A stretch of DNA of 64,000 nucleotides from positions 124,001 to 188,000 of the forward strand of contig NZ_BOOY01000026.1 of NCBI RefSeq assembly GCF_016863475.1, written 5' to 3'. The notes under the pieces were generated by a model. It was not told the origin of the DNA and did no database searches. It saw nothing but the letters and a program-made list of their open reading frames with translations. This document shows, one piece after another, positions 54,719-62,794 of this stretch. The number at the start of each line of letters is the position of its first letter. The first letter of the stretch is position 1. This DNA comes from Spirilliplanes yamanashiensis. Lineage in GTDB: Bacteria > Actinomycetota > Actinomycetes > Mycobacteriales > Micromonosporaceae. Position numbers and translations under genes: made by a program.

Positions 54719-56428
54719 ATGCGCCCGCTGCCGCCGGAGGACCCCGGCACCCCCGATCATCGCGGACCCGCCCGATTCCTCGTCTGGACGGCCCGGCGCA
54801 CCTGGCGGTCCGTGACCGGCGCGATGGCGCTCGCGGTGATCTGGTTCGTCGGGCAGGCGCTGATCCCCGCGGTCGTCGGCCGGGCGATCGACGCCCTCGC
54901 CGCGCGCGACGCGCCCGCCCTGACGGCGTGGACCCTCGCCGGGCTCGGGCTGGGCGTGGTGCAGGCGCTCACCGGCATCACCCGGCACCGGCTGGCCGTC
55001 TACAACTGGCTGGCCGCCGCGATGCGCACCGTGCAGCTGACGGTCCGGCAGGCCGCCCGGCTCGGCGGCGCGCTGCCGCGCCGGCTCGACGCGGGCGAGG
55101 TGGTGGCGATCAGCACCTCCGACATCGTGCACGTCGGCGACGCCGTCGACATCAGCGCGCGCGGCACCGGCGCGGTCGTCGCGATCGTGGTCGTCGCCGT
55201 GATCATGCTGAGCACGTCGGTGCCGCTGGGCCTGGTCGTGGTGCTCGGCGTGCCGCTGCTGATGGCGGTGGCGAGCCTGCTGATCCGGCCGCTGCACCGG
55301 CGCCAGCAGGCGTACCGGGACGCGCAGGGCCGGCTCACCGGCCGGGCCGCCGACGTGGTCGCCGGGCTGCGGGTGCTGCGCGGCGTCGGCGGCGAGGACG
55401 CGATGGCGGCGGCGTACCGGGCCGAGTCGCAGGCGCTGCGCGGGGCCGGGGTGCGGGTGGCGCGCACCGAGTCGGTGCTGGAGGCGGCGCAGGTGCTGCT
55501 GCCGGGGCTGCTGCTGGCCGTGGTGACGTGGCTGGGCGCCCGGTTCGCGATCGACGGCAGCATCACCGTGGGCCAGCTGGTCAGCTTCTACGGCTACGCG
55601 GCGTTCCTGGTGGCCCCGCTGCGCACGCTCACCGAGGCCCTGGACAAGTTCACCCGCGGCCACGTGGCCGCCCGCCGGGTGGTGCGCATGCTCGGCACGA
55701 CCGGCGACCTGCCCGAGCCCGCCGCGCCGGCCGCGGCGCCCGGCGGACCGGCCGAGCTGGTCGACGCGCCCAGCGGCCTGCAGGTGCGGCCGGGCGAGCT
55801 GACCGCGGTGGCCGCGGCCGTGCCGGCCGACGCCGCGGCGATCGCCGACCGGCTGGGCCGGCACGCGCCGGGCGCGCCGGGCGCCGTGACGCTGGGCGGC
55901 GTCCCGCTGGACGCGCTGGCGCTGGACGCGGTGCGGCGGCGGATCCTGGTGGCCGACAACGACGCCCGGCTGTTCACCGGCCCGCTGCGCGCCGACCTCG
56001 ACCCGGACGGCGCGGCCGGCGGGGAGCGGATGGCGGCGGCCGTGGCGGCGGCCGCGGCCCACGACGTCCTCGACGCCCTGCCGGACGGCCTGGACAGCGA
56101 CGTGGCCGAGCGCGGCCGGTCGTTCTCCGGCGGCCAGCAGCAGCGGCTGTGGCTGGTCCGGGCGCTGCTCGCCGACCCGGAGGTGCTGGTGCTGGTGGAG
56201 CCGACCAGCGCCGTCGACGCGCACACGGAGGCGCGGATCGCCGCCCGGCTGGGCGCGGCCCGCGCCGGGCGCACCACGGTGGTCTGCTCGACCAGCCCGC
56301 TGGTGCTCGACCGGGCCGACCGGGTGGTCTACGTCGAGGGCGGCAGGGCCGTGGCCGCCGGCACCCACCGCGACCTGCTCGACTCCTGTCCCGGCTACGC
56401 CCGCACCGTCACGCGCGAGGAGGACTGA
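54719..56428 (+). CDS. ABC exporter half-transporter A (degenerate ATPase: signature only)
   Basis: 569 residues. The TMD (about 25-300) has six hydrophobic segments and an ABC-type IV exporter architecture. In the NBD the LSGGQ-type signature is intact (RSFSGGQQQRL), but the expected Walker A is TAVAAAVPADAAAIADRL, Walker B is VLVLVEPTSAVD (Asp lost), the Q-loop reads VADNDARLF and the switch His is replaced (VVCSTSPLVL). It cannot bind or hydrolyse ATP alone and must pair with the next gene. ATG 54719. The next gene's GTG is one base after its stop. Substrate unknown. Confidence 0.9.
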   Translation: MRPLPPEDPGTPDHRGPARFLVWTARRTWRSVTGAMALAVIWFVGQALIPAVVGRAIDALAARDAPALTAWTLAGLGLGVVQALTGITRHRLAVYNWLAAAMRTVQLTVRQAARLGGALPRRLDAGEVVAISTSDIVHVGDAVDISARGTGAVVAIVVVAVIMLSTSVPLGLVVVLGVPLLMAVASLLIRPLHRRQQAYRDAQGRLTGRAADVVAGLRVLRGVGGEDAMAAAYRAESQALRGAGVRVARTESVLEAAQVLLPGLLLAVVTWLGARFAIDGSITVGQLVSFYGYAAFLVAPLRTLTEALDKFTRGHVAARRVVRMLGTTGDLPEPAAPAAAPGGPAELVDAPSGLQVRPGELTAVAAAVPADAAAIADRLGRHAPGAPGAVTLGGVPLDALALDAVRRRILVADNDARLFTGPLRADLDPDGAAGGERMAAAVAAAAAHDVLDALPDGLDSDVAERGRSFSGGQQQRLWLVRALLADPEVLVLVEPTSAVDAHTEARIAARLGAARAGRTTVVCSTSPLVLDRADRVVYVEGGRAVAAGTHRDLLDSCPGYARTVTREED

Positions 56429-56429
56429 C

Positions 56430-58175
56430 GTGAGCACCCCGCTGCCGGTGGCCGACGCCGCGATGGTGCGCCGGTACGCCCGCACGCTGCTGCGCCGCCA
56501 CCCGCGCGCGCTCGGCGGGGCGCTGGCGCTGCACGCCGTCGCCGCGGCCACCGGCCTGGTCGCGCCGCGGCTGCTCGGCGGCCTGGTCGAGTCGATCGAG
56601 CGCGGGCGCGCCGGCGCCACGATCGACCGGGTCGCGCTGCTCATCGTCGGGTTCGTGCTGGTGCAGTCGGTGCTGACGCGGTTCGCCCGGCTGGCGTCGG
56701 CGACCCTCGGCGAGCGGGTGCTGGCCGAGCTGCGCGAGGACTTCGTCGACCGGGTGCTGGCCATCCCGCTGTCCACCGTGGAACGCGCCGGCACCGGCGA
56801 CCTGGTCACCCGCACCAGCCGCGACGTCGACGCGCTGTCGCACAGCGTCCGGCGGGCGGTGCCGGAGACGCTCATCGCGATCGTGACCGGCGGCTTCGTG
56901 GTCGGCGCGCTGCTGCTGGTGGACCCGCTGCTGGCGCTGCCGTGCCTGGTCGCCGTGCCGCTGCTGTGGGGTGGCACCCGGTGGTACCTGCGCCGGGCGC
57001 CCGCCGGCTACCTGCGTGAGAACGCGGCCTGGGCGAAGGTCACCGACGGCCTGCAGGAGACGGTCGACGGCGCCCGCACGGTCGACGTGCTGCGCCGCGC
57101 CCGGCACCGGGTGACCCGTTCCGACGCCGACCTGACCGGCGCGGCGGCCGCCGAGAAGTACACGCTGCGCCTGCGCACCGTCTGGTTCCCGATCGTGGAG
57201 ATCGGCTACGTGGTGCCGGTCGCGGCGACGCTGCTCGTCGGCGGCTGGTTCCACCTGAACGGCATGGTGACCCTGGGCGCGGTGACCGCGGCGACGCTGT
57301 ACGTGCAGCAGCTCATCGACCCCGTCGACCGGCTGCTCAACTGGCTCGACGAGCTGCAGGTCGGCGCCGCGTCGCTGGCCCGGCTGCTCGGCATCGGCCG
57401 CACCGGCGAGCCGGAGCGCGCCGCGACCGCCGAGCCCGCGGGCCGGGAGCTGGTCGCGGCGGGCGTGCGGTTCGCCTACCAGCCCGGCCGGGACGTGCTG
57501 CGCGGCATCGACCTGACGATCCGGCCGGGGGAGCGGCTCGCGATCGTCGGGCCGTCCGGGGCGGGCAAGTCGACGCTGGGCCGGCTGCTCGCGGGCGTGC
57601 ACGCGCCGACGGCCGGGGCGGTGACGGTCGGCGGGGTGCCGCTGGCCGGCCTGCCGCTCGACCGGCTGCGCCGGGAGGTGGCGCTGGTCAGCCAGGAGCA
57701 CCACGTGTTCCTCGGCACGCTGCGCGACAACGTGGCCATGGTGCGCCCCGGCGCGTCCGACGCCGACGTCACGGCAGCGCTCGCCGCGGTGGGCTGGTCG
57801 GCGGACCTGCCGGACGGGCTGGACACCGAGGTCGGCGCGCGCGGCGTGGACCTGACGGCGGCCCAGGCGCAGCAGCTCGCGCTCGCCCGGCTCGTGCTCG
57901 CCGACCCGCACACGCTGGTGCTGGACGAGGCGACGTCGCTCATCGACCCGCGCGCCGCCCGCGACCTGGAGCGCTCACTGGCGGCGGTGCTGCGCGGCCG
58001 CACGGTCGTCGCGATCGCCCACCGGCTGTTCAGCGCGCACGACGCCGACCGGGTGGCCGTGGTCGAGGACGGCCGCGTGATCGAGCTGGGCACCCACGAC
58101 GAGCTGGTCGCGGCCGGCGGGTCGTACGCGTCGCTGTGGCGCTCGTGGCACGGCGCCGGGGTCAGCGCATCCTGA
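56430..58175 (+). CDS. ABC exporter half-transporter B (intact Walker motifs, degenerate signature)
   Basis: 581 residues. TMD with six hydrophobic segments (about 25-310), then an NBD with Walker [15 protein letters not shown]-loop [10 protein letters not shown], Walker [13 protein letters not shown] and H-loop [12 protein letters not shown] intact. The signature, however, is [14 protein letters not shown], so the SGG of LSGGQ is lost. With half-transporter A it would form one complete ATP site (B's Walker A/B plus A's signature) and one dead site. GTG 56430 follows AGGAGGAC. The 3' end overlaps xylA convergently by 14 bases. Confidence 0.92.
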   Translation: MSTPLPVADAAMVRRYARTLLRRHPRALGGALALHAVAAATGLVAPRLLGGLVESIERGRAGATIDRVALLIVGFVLVQSVLTRFARLASATLGERVLAELREDFVDRVLAIPLSTVERAGTGDLVTRTSRDVDALSHSVRRAVPETLIAIVTGGFVVGALLLVDPLLALPCLVAVPLLWGGTRWYLRRAPAGYLRENAAWAKVTDGLQETVDGARTVDVLRRARHRVTRSDADLTGAAAAEKYTLRLRTVWFPIVEIGYVVPVAATLLVGGWFHLNGMVTLGAVTAATLYVQQLIDPVDRLLNWLDELQVGAASLARLLGIGRTGEPERAATAEPAGRELVAAGVRFAYQPGRDVLRGIDLTIRPGERLAIVGPSGAGKSTLGRLLAGVHAPTAGAVTVGGVPLAGLPLDRLRREVALVSQEHHVFLGTLRDNVAMVRPGASDADVTAALAAVGWSADLPDGLDTEVGARGVDLTAAQAQQLALARLVLADPHTLVLDEATSLIDPRAARDLERSLAAVLRGRTVVAIAHRLFSAHDADRVAVVEDGRVIELGTHDELVAAGGSYASLWRSWHGAGVSAS

Positions 58176-59349
58176 CCAGGTGCTCCAGGGCCAGCCGCTG
58201 GATCCGGGCGTACCCGTAGCCCTGGGTGCGGGCCGCCTCCAGGTCGTAGTCCTCGAACGCGGTCTTGTCGGCGGCCAGCTGCTCGTGGCCCTCGCCCGGC
58301 TCCAGCGTCGGCTCCGACAGCTCGGCCACCCGCGCGGCGGCCAGCGCCTCCTGCACCTCCGGGTCGGCGCGGAACGCCCGCGCCCGCTCGCGCAGCGCCA
58401 GGTAGAGCTCCATGTTGGCGAGGGCGGACTCCCACACGCCGGACATGTCCTCGGTGCGCAGCGGCTTGTAGTCGAAGTGCCGGTCGCCGTCGTAGGTGGG
58501 CCCGCCGCCGGGCGCGCCGTTCTCCAGCAGGTCGACCGTCGAGAATGCCTGGAGCAGGTCGCCGTAGCCGAAGACGAGGTCCTGGTCGTACCGCGGGCCC
58601 TTCTGGCCGTTGAGGTCGATGTGGAACAGCTTGCCCTGCCAGAGCGCCTGGGCGATGCCGTGGGTGTAGTTCAGCGAGGCCATCTGCTCGTGGCCGGTCT
58701 CGGGGTTGATGCCGACCATCTCGTGGTGCTCCAGCTCGGAGATGAACGCCAGCGCGTGCCCGATCGACGGCAGCAGGATGTCGCCGCGCGGCTCGTTCGG
58801 CTTCGGCTCGATCGCGAAGCGCATGCCGTAGCCCTTGTCGATGGAGTACTGCGCCAGCAGGTCGATGCCCTCCCGGTAGCGGTCGAGGGCGGCCCGGACG
58901 TCCTTGGCGAAGTCGACCTCGGAGCCCTCCCGGCCGCCCCAGAACACGTAGATCTGGGCGCCCAGCTCGGCGGCCAGGTCCATGTTGCGCATGACCTTGC
59001 GCAGGGCGTACCGGCGCACCGACCGGTCGTTGCTGGTGAACCCGCCGTCCTTGAACACCGGGTCGGCGAACAGGTTGGTGGTGACCATGGGCACGACCAG
59101 GCCGGTCTCGTCGAGCGCCGCCTTGAACTCGTCGATGATGCGTTGCCGCTCGGCGGGGCTGCTGCCGGGCGGGACGAGGTCGTCGTCGTGGAAGGTGATG
59201 CCGTACGCGCCCAGCTCCGCCAGCTTGTGCACCGCCTCGACGGCGGCCAGGACGGGGCGGGTGGCCTCGCCGAACAGGTCACGGGCCTGCCAGCCCACCG
59301 TCCACAGGCCGAAGCTGAACTTGTCCTCGCGGGTCGGCTGCGGTGCCAT
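58162..59349 (-). CDS. xylA: xylose isomerase
   Basis: 395 residues, class I (Actinomycete) size. FHDDDLVP (catalytic His), [21 protein letters not shown] (metal 1 Glu), NPETGHEQM (His/Glu), [16 protein letters not shown] and [14 protein letters not shown] (metal Asp) mark a complete enzyme. It isomerises D-xylose to D-xylulose (and glucose to fructose in vitro). ATG 59349 has GGAGG-like purines upstream. It ends an ABC sugar transporter operon. No xylulokinase gene is in the window. Confidence 0.97.
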   Translation of the reverse strand: MAPQPTREDKFSFGLWTVGWQARDLFGEATRPVLAAVEAVHKLAELGAYGITFHDDDLVPPGSSPAERQRIIDEFKAALDETGLVVPMVTTNLFADPVFKDGGFTSNDRSVRRYALRKVMRNMDLAAELGAQIYVFWGGREGSEVDFAKDVRAALDRYREGIDLLAQYSIDKGYGMRFAIEPKPNEPRGDILLPSIGHALAFISELEHHEMVGINPETGHEQMASLNYTHGIAQALWQGKLFHIDLNGQKGPRYDQDLVFGYGDLLQAFSTVDLLENGAPGGGPTYDGDRHFDYKPLRTEDMSGVWESALANMELYLALRERARAFRADPEVQEALAAARVAELSEPTLEPGEGHEQLAADKTAFEDYDLEAARTQGYGYARIQRLALEHLVRMR

Positions 59350-59363
59350 GGTTACCTCCGGGG

Positions 59364-60260
59364 TCACTTGCCGAAGCCGGCGGTCAGGCCGGACAGGAGC
59401 TGGCGGCGGCCGATCGCGTACAGGATGAGGATCGGCAGGGTGGTCAGCACCACCGACGCCAGGACGGCGGGCACGTTGACGCTGTACTGCCCCTGGAAGG
59501 TCCACAGGGCCAGCGGCAGGGTCCGCTGTTCGGGGCTCTGGGTGAGGATCAGGGGCAGCAGGAAGCCGTTCCAGATGCCGAGGCCGTTGTAGATGGTCAC
59601 GGTGACCAGGGCGGGCCGGGTCAGCGGGAACACCAGCCGCCACAGGGTGCTCCACTCGGTGGCGCCGTCCATCCGCATCGACTCGAAGAGTTCCTTCGGC
59701 ACGTCGCGGACGAAGTTGGACAGCACCAGCACCGACAGCGGGATGGCGAACGCGATGGACGGCAGGATGATCGCCGCCAGGGTGTCGTACATCTGCAGCC
59801 GGATGATGATCAGGTAGACGGGGATGATCGTGGCCTGCAGCGGGATGGCCAGGCCCATGAGGAACAGGCTGTTGGTGGCCCGCAGGAACCGGCTGCGCGC
59901 CCCGGCCCGGACGATCGCGTACGAGGCCATGAACGAGATGAGCACGGCCGGCAGGACGGCGCCGAGCGTGACGATGACGCTGTTCATGAAGTAGCGGGCG
60001 AACTGGCTCTCGATGACCAGCCGGTAGTTGTCGAGGGTGACCTCGGTCGGCGGGGCCAGCGGGTTGGAGGCGAAGTAGCTGCTCTGCTCCTTGAAGCTGG
60101 TGATGACGATCCAGTAGATCGGCAGCATCACGACGAGCAGCCACAGCCAGCCGAACGTGCCGCCGAACCAGTTGAGCTGGCCGAGGCGCCGGCGACCGCG
60201 GGGCTCGGCGGGGCCGGGCTCGGCCTTGCTGCCGGTGCCGCTTGCCAGGGTGGTGGCCAT
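59364..60260 (-). CDS. ABC sugar transporter permease (MalG-type)
   Basis: 298 residues. Six hydrophobic segments; the EAA loop is [29 protein letters not shown], matching the MalG/LacG group. The N-terminal cytoplasmic stretch is Gly/Pro/Arg-rich. It is 14 bases upstream of xylA on the minus strand, with GGAGGT in the gap. Together with the MalF-type permease and binding protein it forms a carbohydrate uptake (CUT1) transporter. No ATPase is in the cluster; a shared MsiK-type ATPase is the usual solution in actinobacteria. Confidence 0.93.
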   Translation of the reverse strand: MATTLASGTGSKAEPGPAEPRGRRRLGQLNWFGGTFGWLWLLVVMLPIYWIVITSFKEQSSYFASNPLAPPTEVTLDNYRLVIESQFARYFMNSVIVTLGAVLPAVLISFMASYAIVRAGARSRFLRATNSLFLMGLAIPLQATIIPVYLIIIRLQMYDTLAAIILPSIAFAIPLSVLVLSNFVRDVPKELFESMRMDGATEWSTLWRLVFPLTRPALVTVTIYNGLGIWNGFLLPLILTQSPEQRTLPLALWTFQGQYSVNVPAVLASVVLTTLPILILYAIGRRQLLSGLTAGFGK

Positions 60261-60261
60261 G

Positions 60262-61188
60262 TCAGGCCCCCTCGAGCTGGCTCTGCGACGAGCTGCCGCC
60301 GCCGATGCGGTTCAGCAGCAGCGCCAGGGCGAGGCCGACGAGGACCAGGATGACCGCGATGGCGCTGGCCGGTCCCATCAGGTTCGCCTGGAAGCCCTGC
60401 TGGTACATGCTGAGCGCGAGCACCCGGGTGGCGTCGCCGGGGCCGCCCGCGGTGAGCACGAAGATCAGGTCGAAGAAGGTCAGCGAGCCGACCACCATCA
60501 GCGTCGACGACGTGATGATCGTGTACTTGAGCTGCGGCAGCGTGATGCTGAGGAACTGCCGGACCCGCCCGGCGCCGTCGATCTGCGCCGCCTCGTACAT
60601 GGAGGTGGGGATCTGCCGCACCGCGCCCTGGTAGATGAGCGAGTGGAACGGGATGAACTGCCACGACACGACGAAGACGACGACGCCGAGGGCGAGGTTG
60701 CCGCGGCCGAGCCAGTCCTGGGCGAGCAGCGGGATGCCCAGGCCGGCGCCGAGGCCGAAGTTGGGGTCGAGTAGCGCCTTGTAGGTGATGGAGATGGCCG
60801 CGGAGCTGAGCAGCAGCGGGATGAAGTAGAGCACCGCCAGGAACCCGCGGTAGCGCTTGTGCGCGGCGAGGAACACCCCGATGAGGATGGACAGCGGCGT
60901 CTGCGCCACCCAGGACAGGGCCATCACCAGGAACGTGACCCACAGCGCGTGCGGCAGGCCGGGGTCGCTGAGCGTGGCCCGCCAGCTGGTCAGGCCGGAC
61001 GGCTGGATGTCGCCGATGCCGTCCCAGGTGGTGAAGCTCAGCGCGAGGACGCCCAGCAGCGGGACGACGCCGAACGCGACGAACATCAGCAGCGCGGGCA
61101 GCGCCATCCAGGCGACCGCGCCGCTCCGCCCGCCGGCCTGGCCGGCGGACTCCTTCACCTGGGCGACGGGCGGAGCGAGCGTCGTCAT
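60262..61188 (-). CDS. ABC sugar transporter permease (MalF-type)
   Basis: 308 residues from ATG 61188. Six hydrophobic segments; the EAA loop is PTSMYEAAQIDGAGRVRQFLSITLPQLK. It overlaps the end of the binding-protein gene by four bases (ATGA), giving the order binding protein - MalF - MalG - xylA. The final TGA is immediately before the next gene's ATG (one base between). The N-terminus is cytoplasmic with about 30 residues before the first helix. Confidence 0.93.
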   Translation of the reverse strand: MTTLAPPVAQVKESAGQAGGRSGAVAWMALPALLMFVAFGVVPLLGVLALSFTTWDGIGDIQPSGLTSWRATLSDPGLPHALWVTFLVMALSWVAQTPLSILIGVFLAAHKRYRGFLAVLYFIPLLLSSAAISITYKALLDPNFGLGAGLGIPLLAQDWLGRGNLALGVVVFVVSWQFIPFHSLIYQGAVRQIPTSMYEAAQIDGAGRVRQFLSITLPQLKYTIITSSTLMVVGSLTFFDLIFVLTAGGPGDATRVLALSMYQQGFQANLMGPASAIAVILVLVGLALALLLNRIGGGSSSQSQLEGA

Positions 61189-62525
61189 TTCCCGATGACC
61201 CCGTTCATGCTGTCCACCCACTGCTGCGGGGTGATCTGCAACTGGAACAGCTTGGCGATGTTGTCGAGCAGGGTCTCGGCGGCGGTCGGGCTCAGCGCCT
61301 GGTCCCACGACTGGGCGAAGACCTTCGCGTTGGCCGAGGTGTCGTAGACGAACTTGAGGAACTCGGCGTCGGGGGACGCGCCGAGCTTGGCGTCGCTGCC
61401 CTTGATGATCGGGACGCCGCCGGACTTGATCCAGCCGTCGATCTCGGCGTCGTCGACCAGCGTGGTCGAGAAGAACTTTTTCGCGACCTCCTTCGCCTCG
61501 GGCGTCGCCTTGGAGGAGATCGACAGGTACTGGCCGGGGTTGCCGACGGTGTTCGACGGGTCGCCCTTGCCGCCCTCGACCGGTGGGAAGTTCATCCAGC
61601 CCAGGCCGCCGCTCTTCACGAAGTCGCCGCCCTCGGACTGCTGGATGCCGTACGACCAGGAGCCGTGCAGCATCATCGCGGCCCGGCCGGTGTAGAGCAG
61701 GGCCTGGTCGGCGTTGGAGTCGGCGGTGATCGACGAGAAGCCCTTGATGAAGCCGTTCGCCTTCACCAGGTTCTGCACCTTGGTGAGCATGTCCAGCACG
61801 GCGGGGTCGGACCAGGCGTTGGCCTCGCCGGCGAAGACCTTGTCGAAGACCTCGGAGCCGGCGGTGCGGTCGAGCAGGAACTCCAGCCACATCATGTTGG
61901 TCCAGCGGGACTGCCCGCCGAGCGAGAACGGCGCGATGCCGGCCGCGTTGAACTTCGGCACCAGGTTGTCGACGATGTCGCCCCAGGACTGCGGGGGCTG
62001 CAGGCCGGCCTTCTCGAAGACCTGCTTGTTGTAGAACAGGACGATCGGCTGGACCGTCTCGATGGGCATCGCGTAGATCTTGTCGTTGACCGTGGCGGCG
62101 CCGAACGACGACGGGAAGATCTTGTCCTTGAGCGCGGCGTTCTCGTTGAGCCAGCCGGTCAGGTCCTCGACCTGGTTGGCCTCGACGTAGGTCTTCAGGC
62201 CGCCGCCGCCCCAGCCCCAGATCATGGTCGGGCCCTCGCCCGCGCCGATCGACGTCTTGATCTTCTGCTTGTAGGCGTCGTTCTGGAAGAACGTCGGGGT
62301 GATCTTGCTGTCCGGGTTGGCCGCGTTGAAGCGATCGATGGCGGCCTTGCGGATCGGCTCGCCGGGCGGGCCGCTGAGCGACCAGTAGGTGGCGGCGCCG
62401 GCCGCGTTGCCGCTGCCGCTGCCGCCGGAGCCCGAGCCGGGACCCGAGCTGCCGCACGCGGCGAGCCCGGCGGCGGCGCCGGCGCCGATGGCGAGGTTGA
62501 GGAAGTTCCGACGGGATATCGGCAT
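61185..62525 (-). CDS. carbohydrate ABC transporter substrate-binding Tat lipoprotein
   Basis: 446 residues. The N-terminus MPISRRNFLNLAIGAGAAAG has a twin-arginine motif (SRRNFL) and the lipobox LAAC at residues ~21-24, so it is probably exported folded by Tat and then lipidated. A Gly/Ser linker follows, then a SBP_bac_1 domain (ATYWSLSGPPGEPIRKAAID, KTSIGAGEGPTMIWGWG, PIVLFYNKQVFEKAGLQPP). By context with xylA and GH3, xylose or xylo-oligosaccharide is the likely ligand. ATG 62525; a longer in-frame start at 62588 would disrupt the signal peptide. Confidence 0.93.
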   Translation of the reverse strand: MPISRRNFLNLAIGAGAAAGLAACGSSGPGSGSGGSGSGNAAGAATYWSLSGPPGEPIRKAAIDRFNAANPDSKITPTFFQNDAYKQKIKTSIGAGEGPTMIWGWGGGGLKTYVEANQVEDLTGWLNENAALKDKIFPSSFGAATVNDKIYAMPIETVQPIVLFYNKQVFEKAGLQPPQSWGDIVDNLVPKFNAAGIAPFSLGGQSRWTNMMWLEFLLDRTAGSEVFDKVFAGEANAWSDPAVLDMLTKVQNLVKANGFIKGFSSITADSNADQALLYTGRAAMMLHGSWSYGIQQSEGGDFVKSGGLGWMNFPPVEGGKGDPSNTVGNPGQYLSISSKATPEAKEVAKKFFSTTLVDDAEIDGWIKSGGVPIIKGSDAKLGASPDAEFLKFVYDTSANAKVFAQSWDQALSPTAAETLLDNIAKLFQLQITPQQWVDSMNGVIGK

Positions 62526-62586
62526 GCGTTCCACGCTGCTTCTCCGTACTCGAGGTGACGCGACGGGGGATGGGGAGAGCGAGATC

Positions 62587-62610
62587 ACGAAAATTATCGG
62601 AGTGTTTCGT
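62587..62610. promoter_or_regulatory. CGAAA/TTTCG inverted repeat overlapping the minus-strand start site
   Basis: ACGAAA-N12-TTTCGT, perfect six-base arms. It lies just downstream of the minus-strand -10 (62612-62617), so it would cover the transcription start. The arms match the CGAAA/TTTCG half-sites of actinomycete xylanase/xylosidase operators, though the spacing is wider than the CGAA-N-TTCG form. Confidence 0.45.
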
Positions 62611-62611
62611 C

Positions 62612-62640
62612 AACGTAGGATTCCGTTTCTGGCGTGTCAA
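62612..62640 (-). promoter_or_regulatory. promoter of the sugar ABC-xylA operon
   Basis: On the minus strand TTGACA (62640-62635), a 17-base spacer and TACGTT (62617-62612). The -35 is a perfect consensus and the spacing ideal. The start site would fall near 62605, inside the inverted repeat. It is about 110 bases upstream of the binding-protein ATG. Confidence 0.7.
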
Positions 62641-62754
62641 GGGCTTGAACCTTCGCTGTCGATAGGCGAAAGTCGAGGTCGACGACGAGCCCTGCCCACG
62701 CACCGACGCTGCCGTAACGGCGGCGCCGCGGGCACGGCTGATCCACAGGATTTC

Positions 62755-62765
62755 CGAAACTTTCG
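62755..62765. promoter_or_regulatory. CGAAA-C-TTTCG palindrome (candidate xylan-regulon operator)
   Basis: A perfect 5+1+5 palindrome, 18 bases before the GH3 gene's AAGGAG SD. It matches the CGAA-N-TTCG element described upstream of many Streptomyces xylanase and xylosidase genes and bound by LacI/ROK-type repressors such as BxlR. A -10-like CAGGAT lies at 62746-62751, so the site would overlap the start of transcription. A looser TTCGC-N9-GCGAA pair is at 62652-62670. Confidence 0.65.
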
Positions 62766-62794
62766 AAGCGGGATCCCGGCCGAAGGAGAGCACC

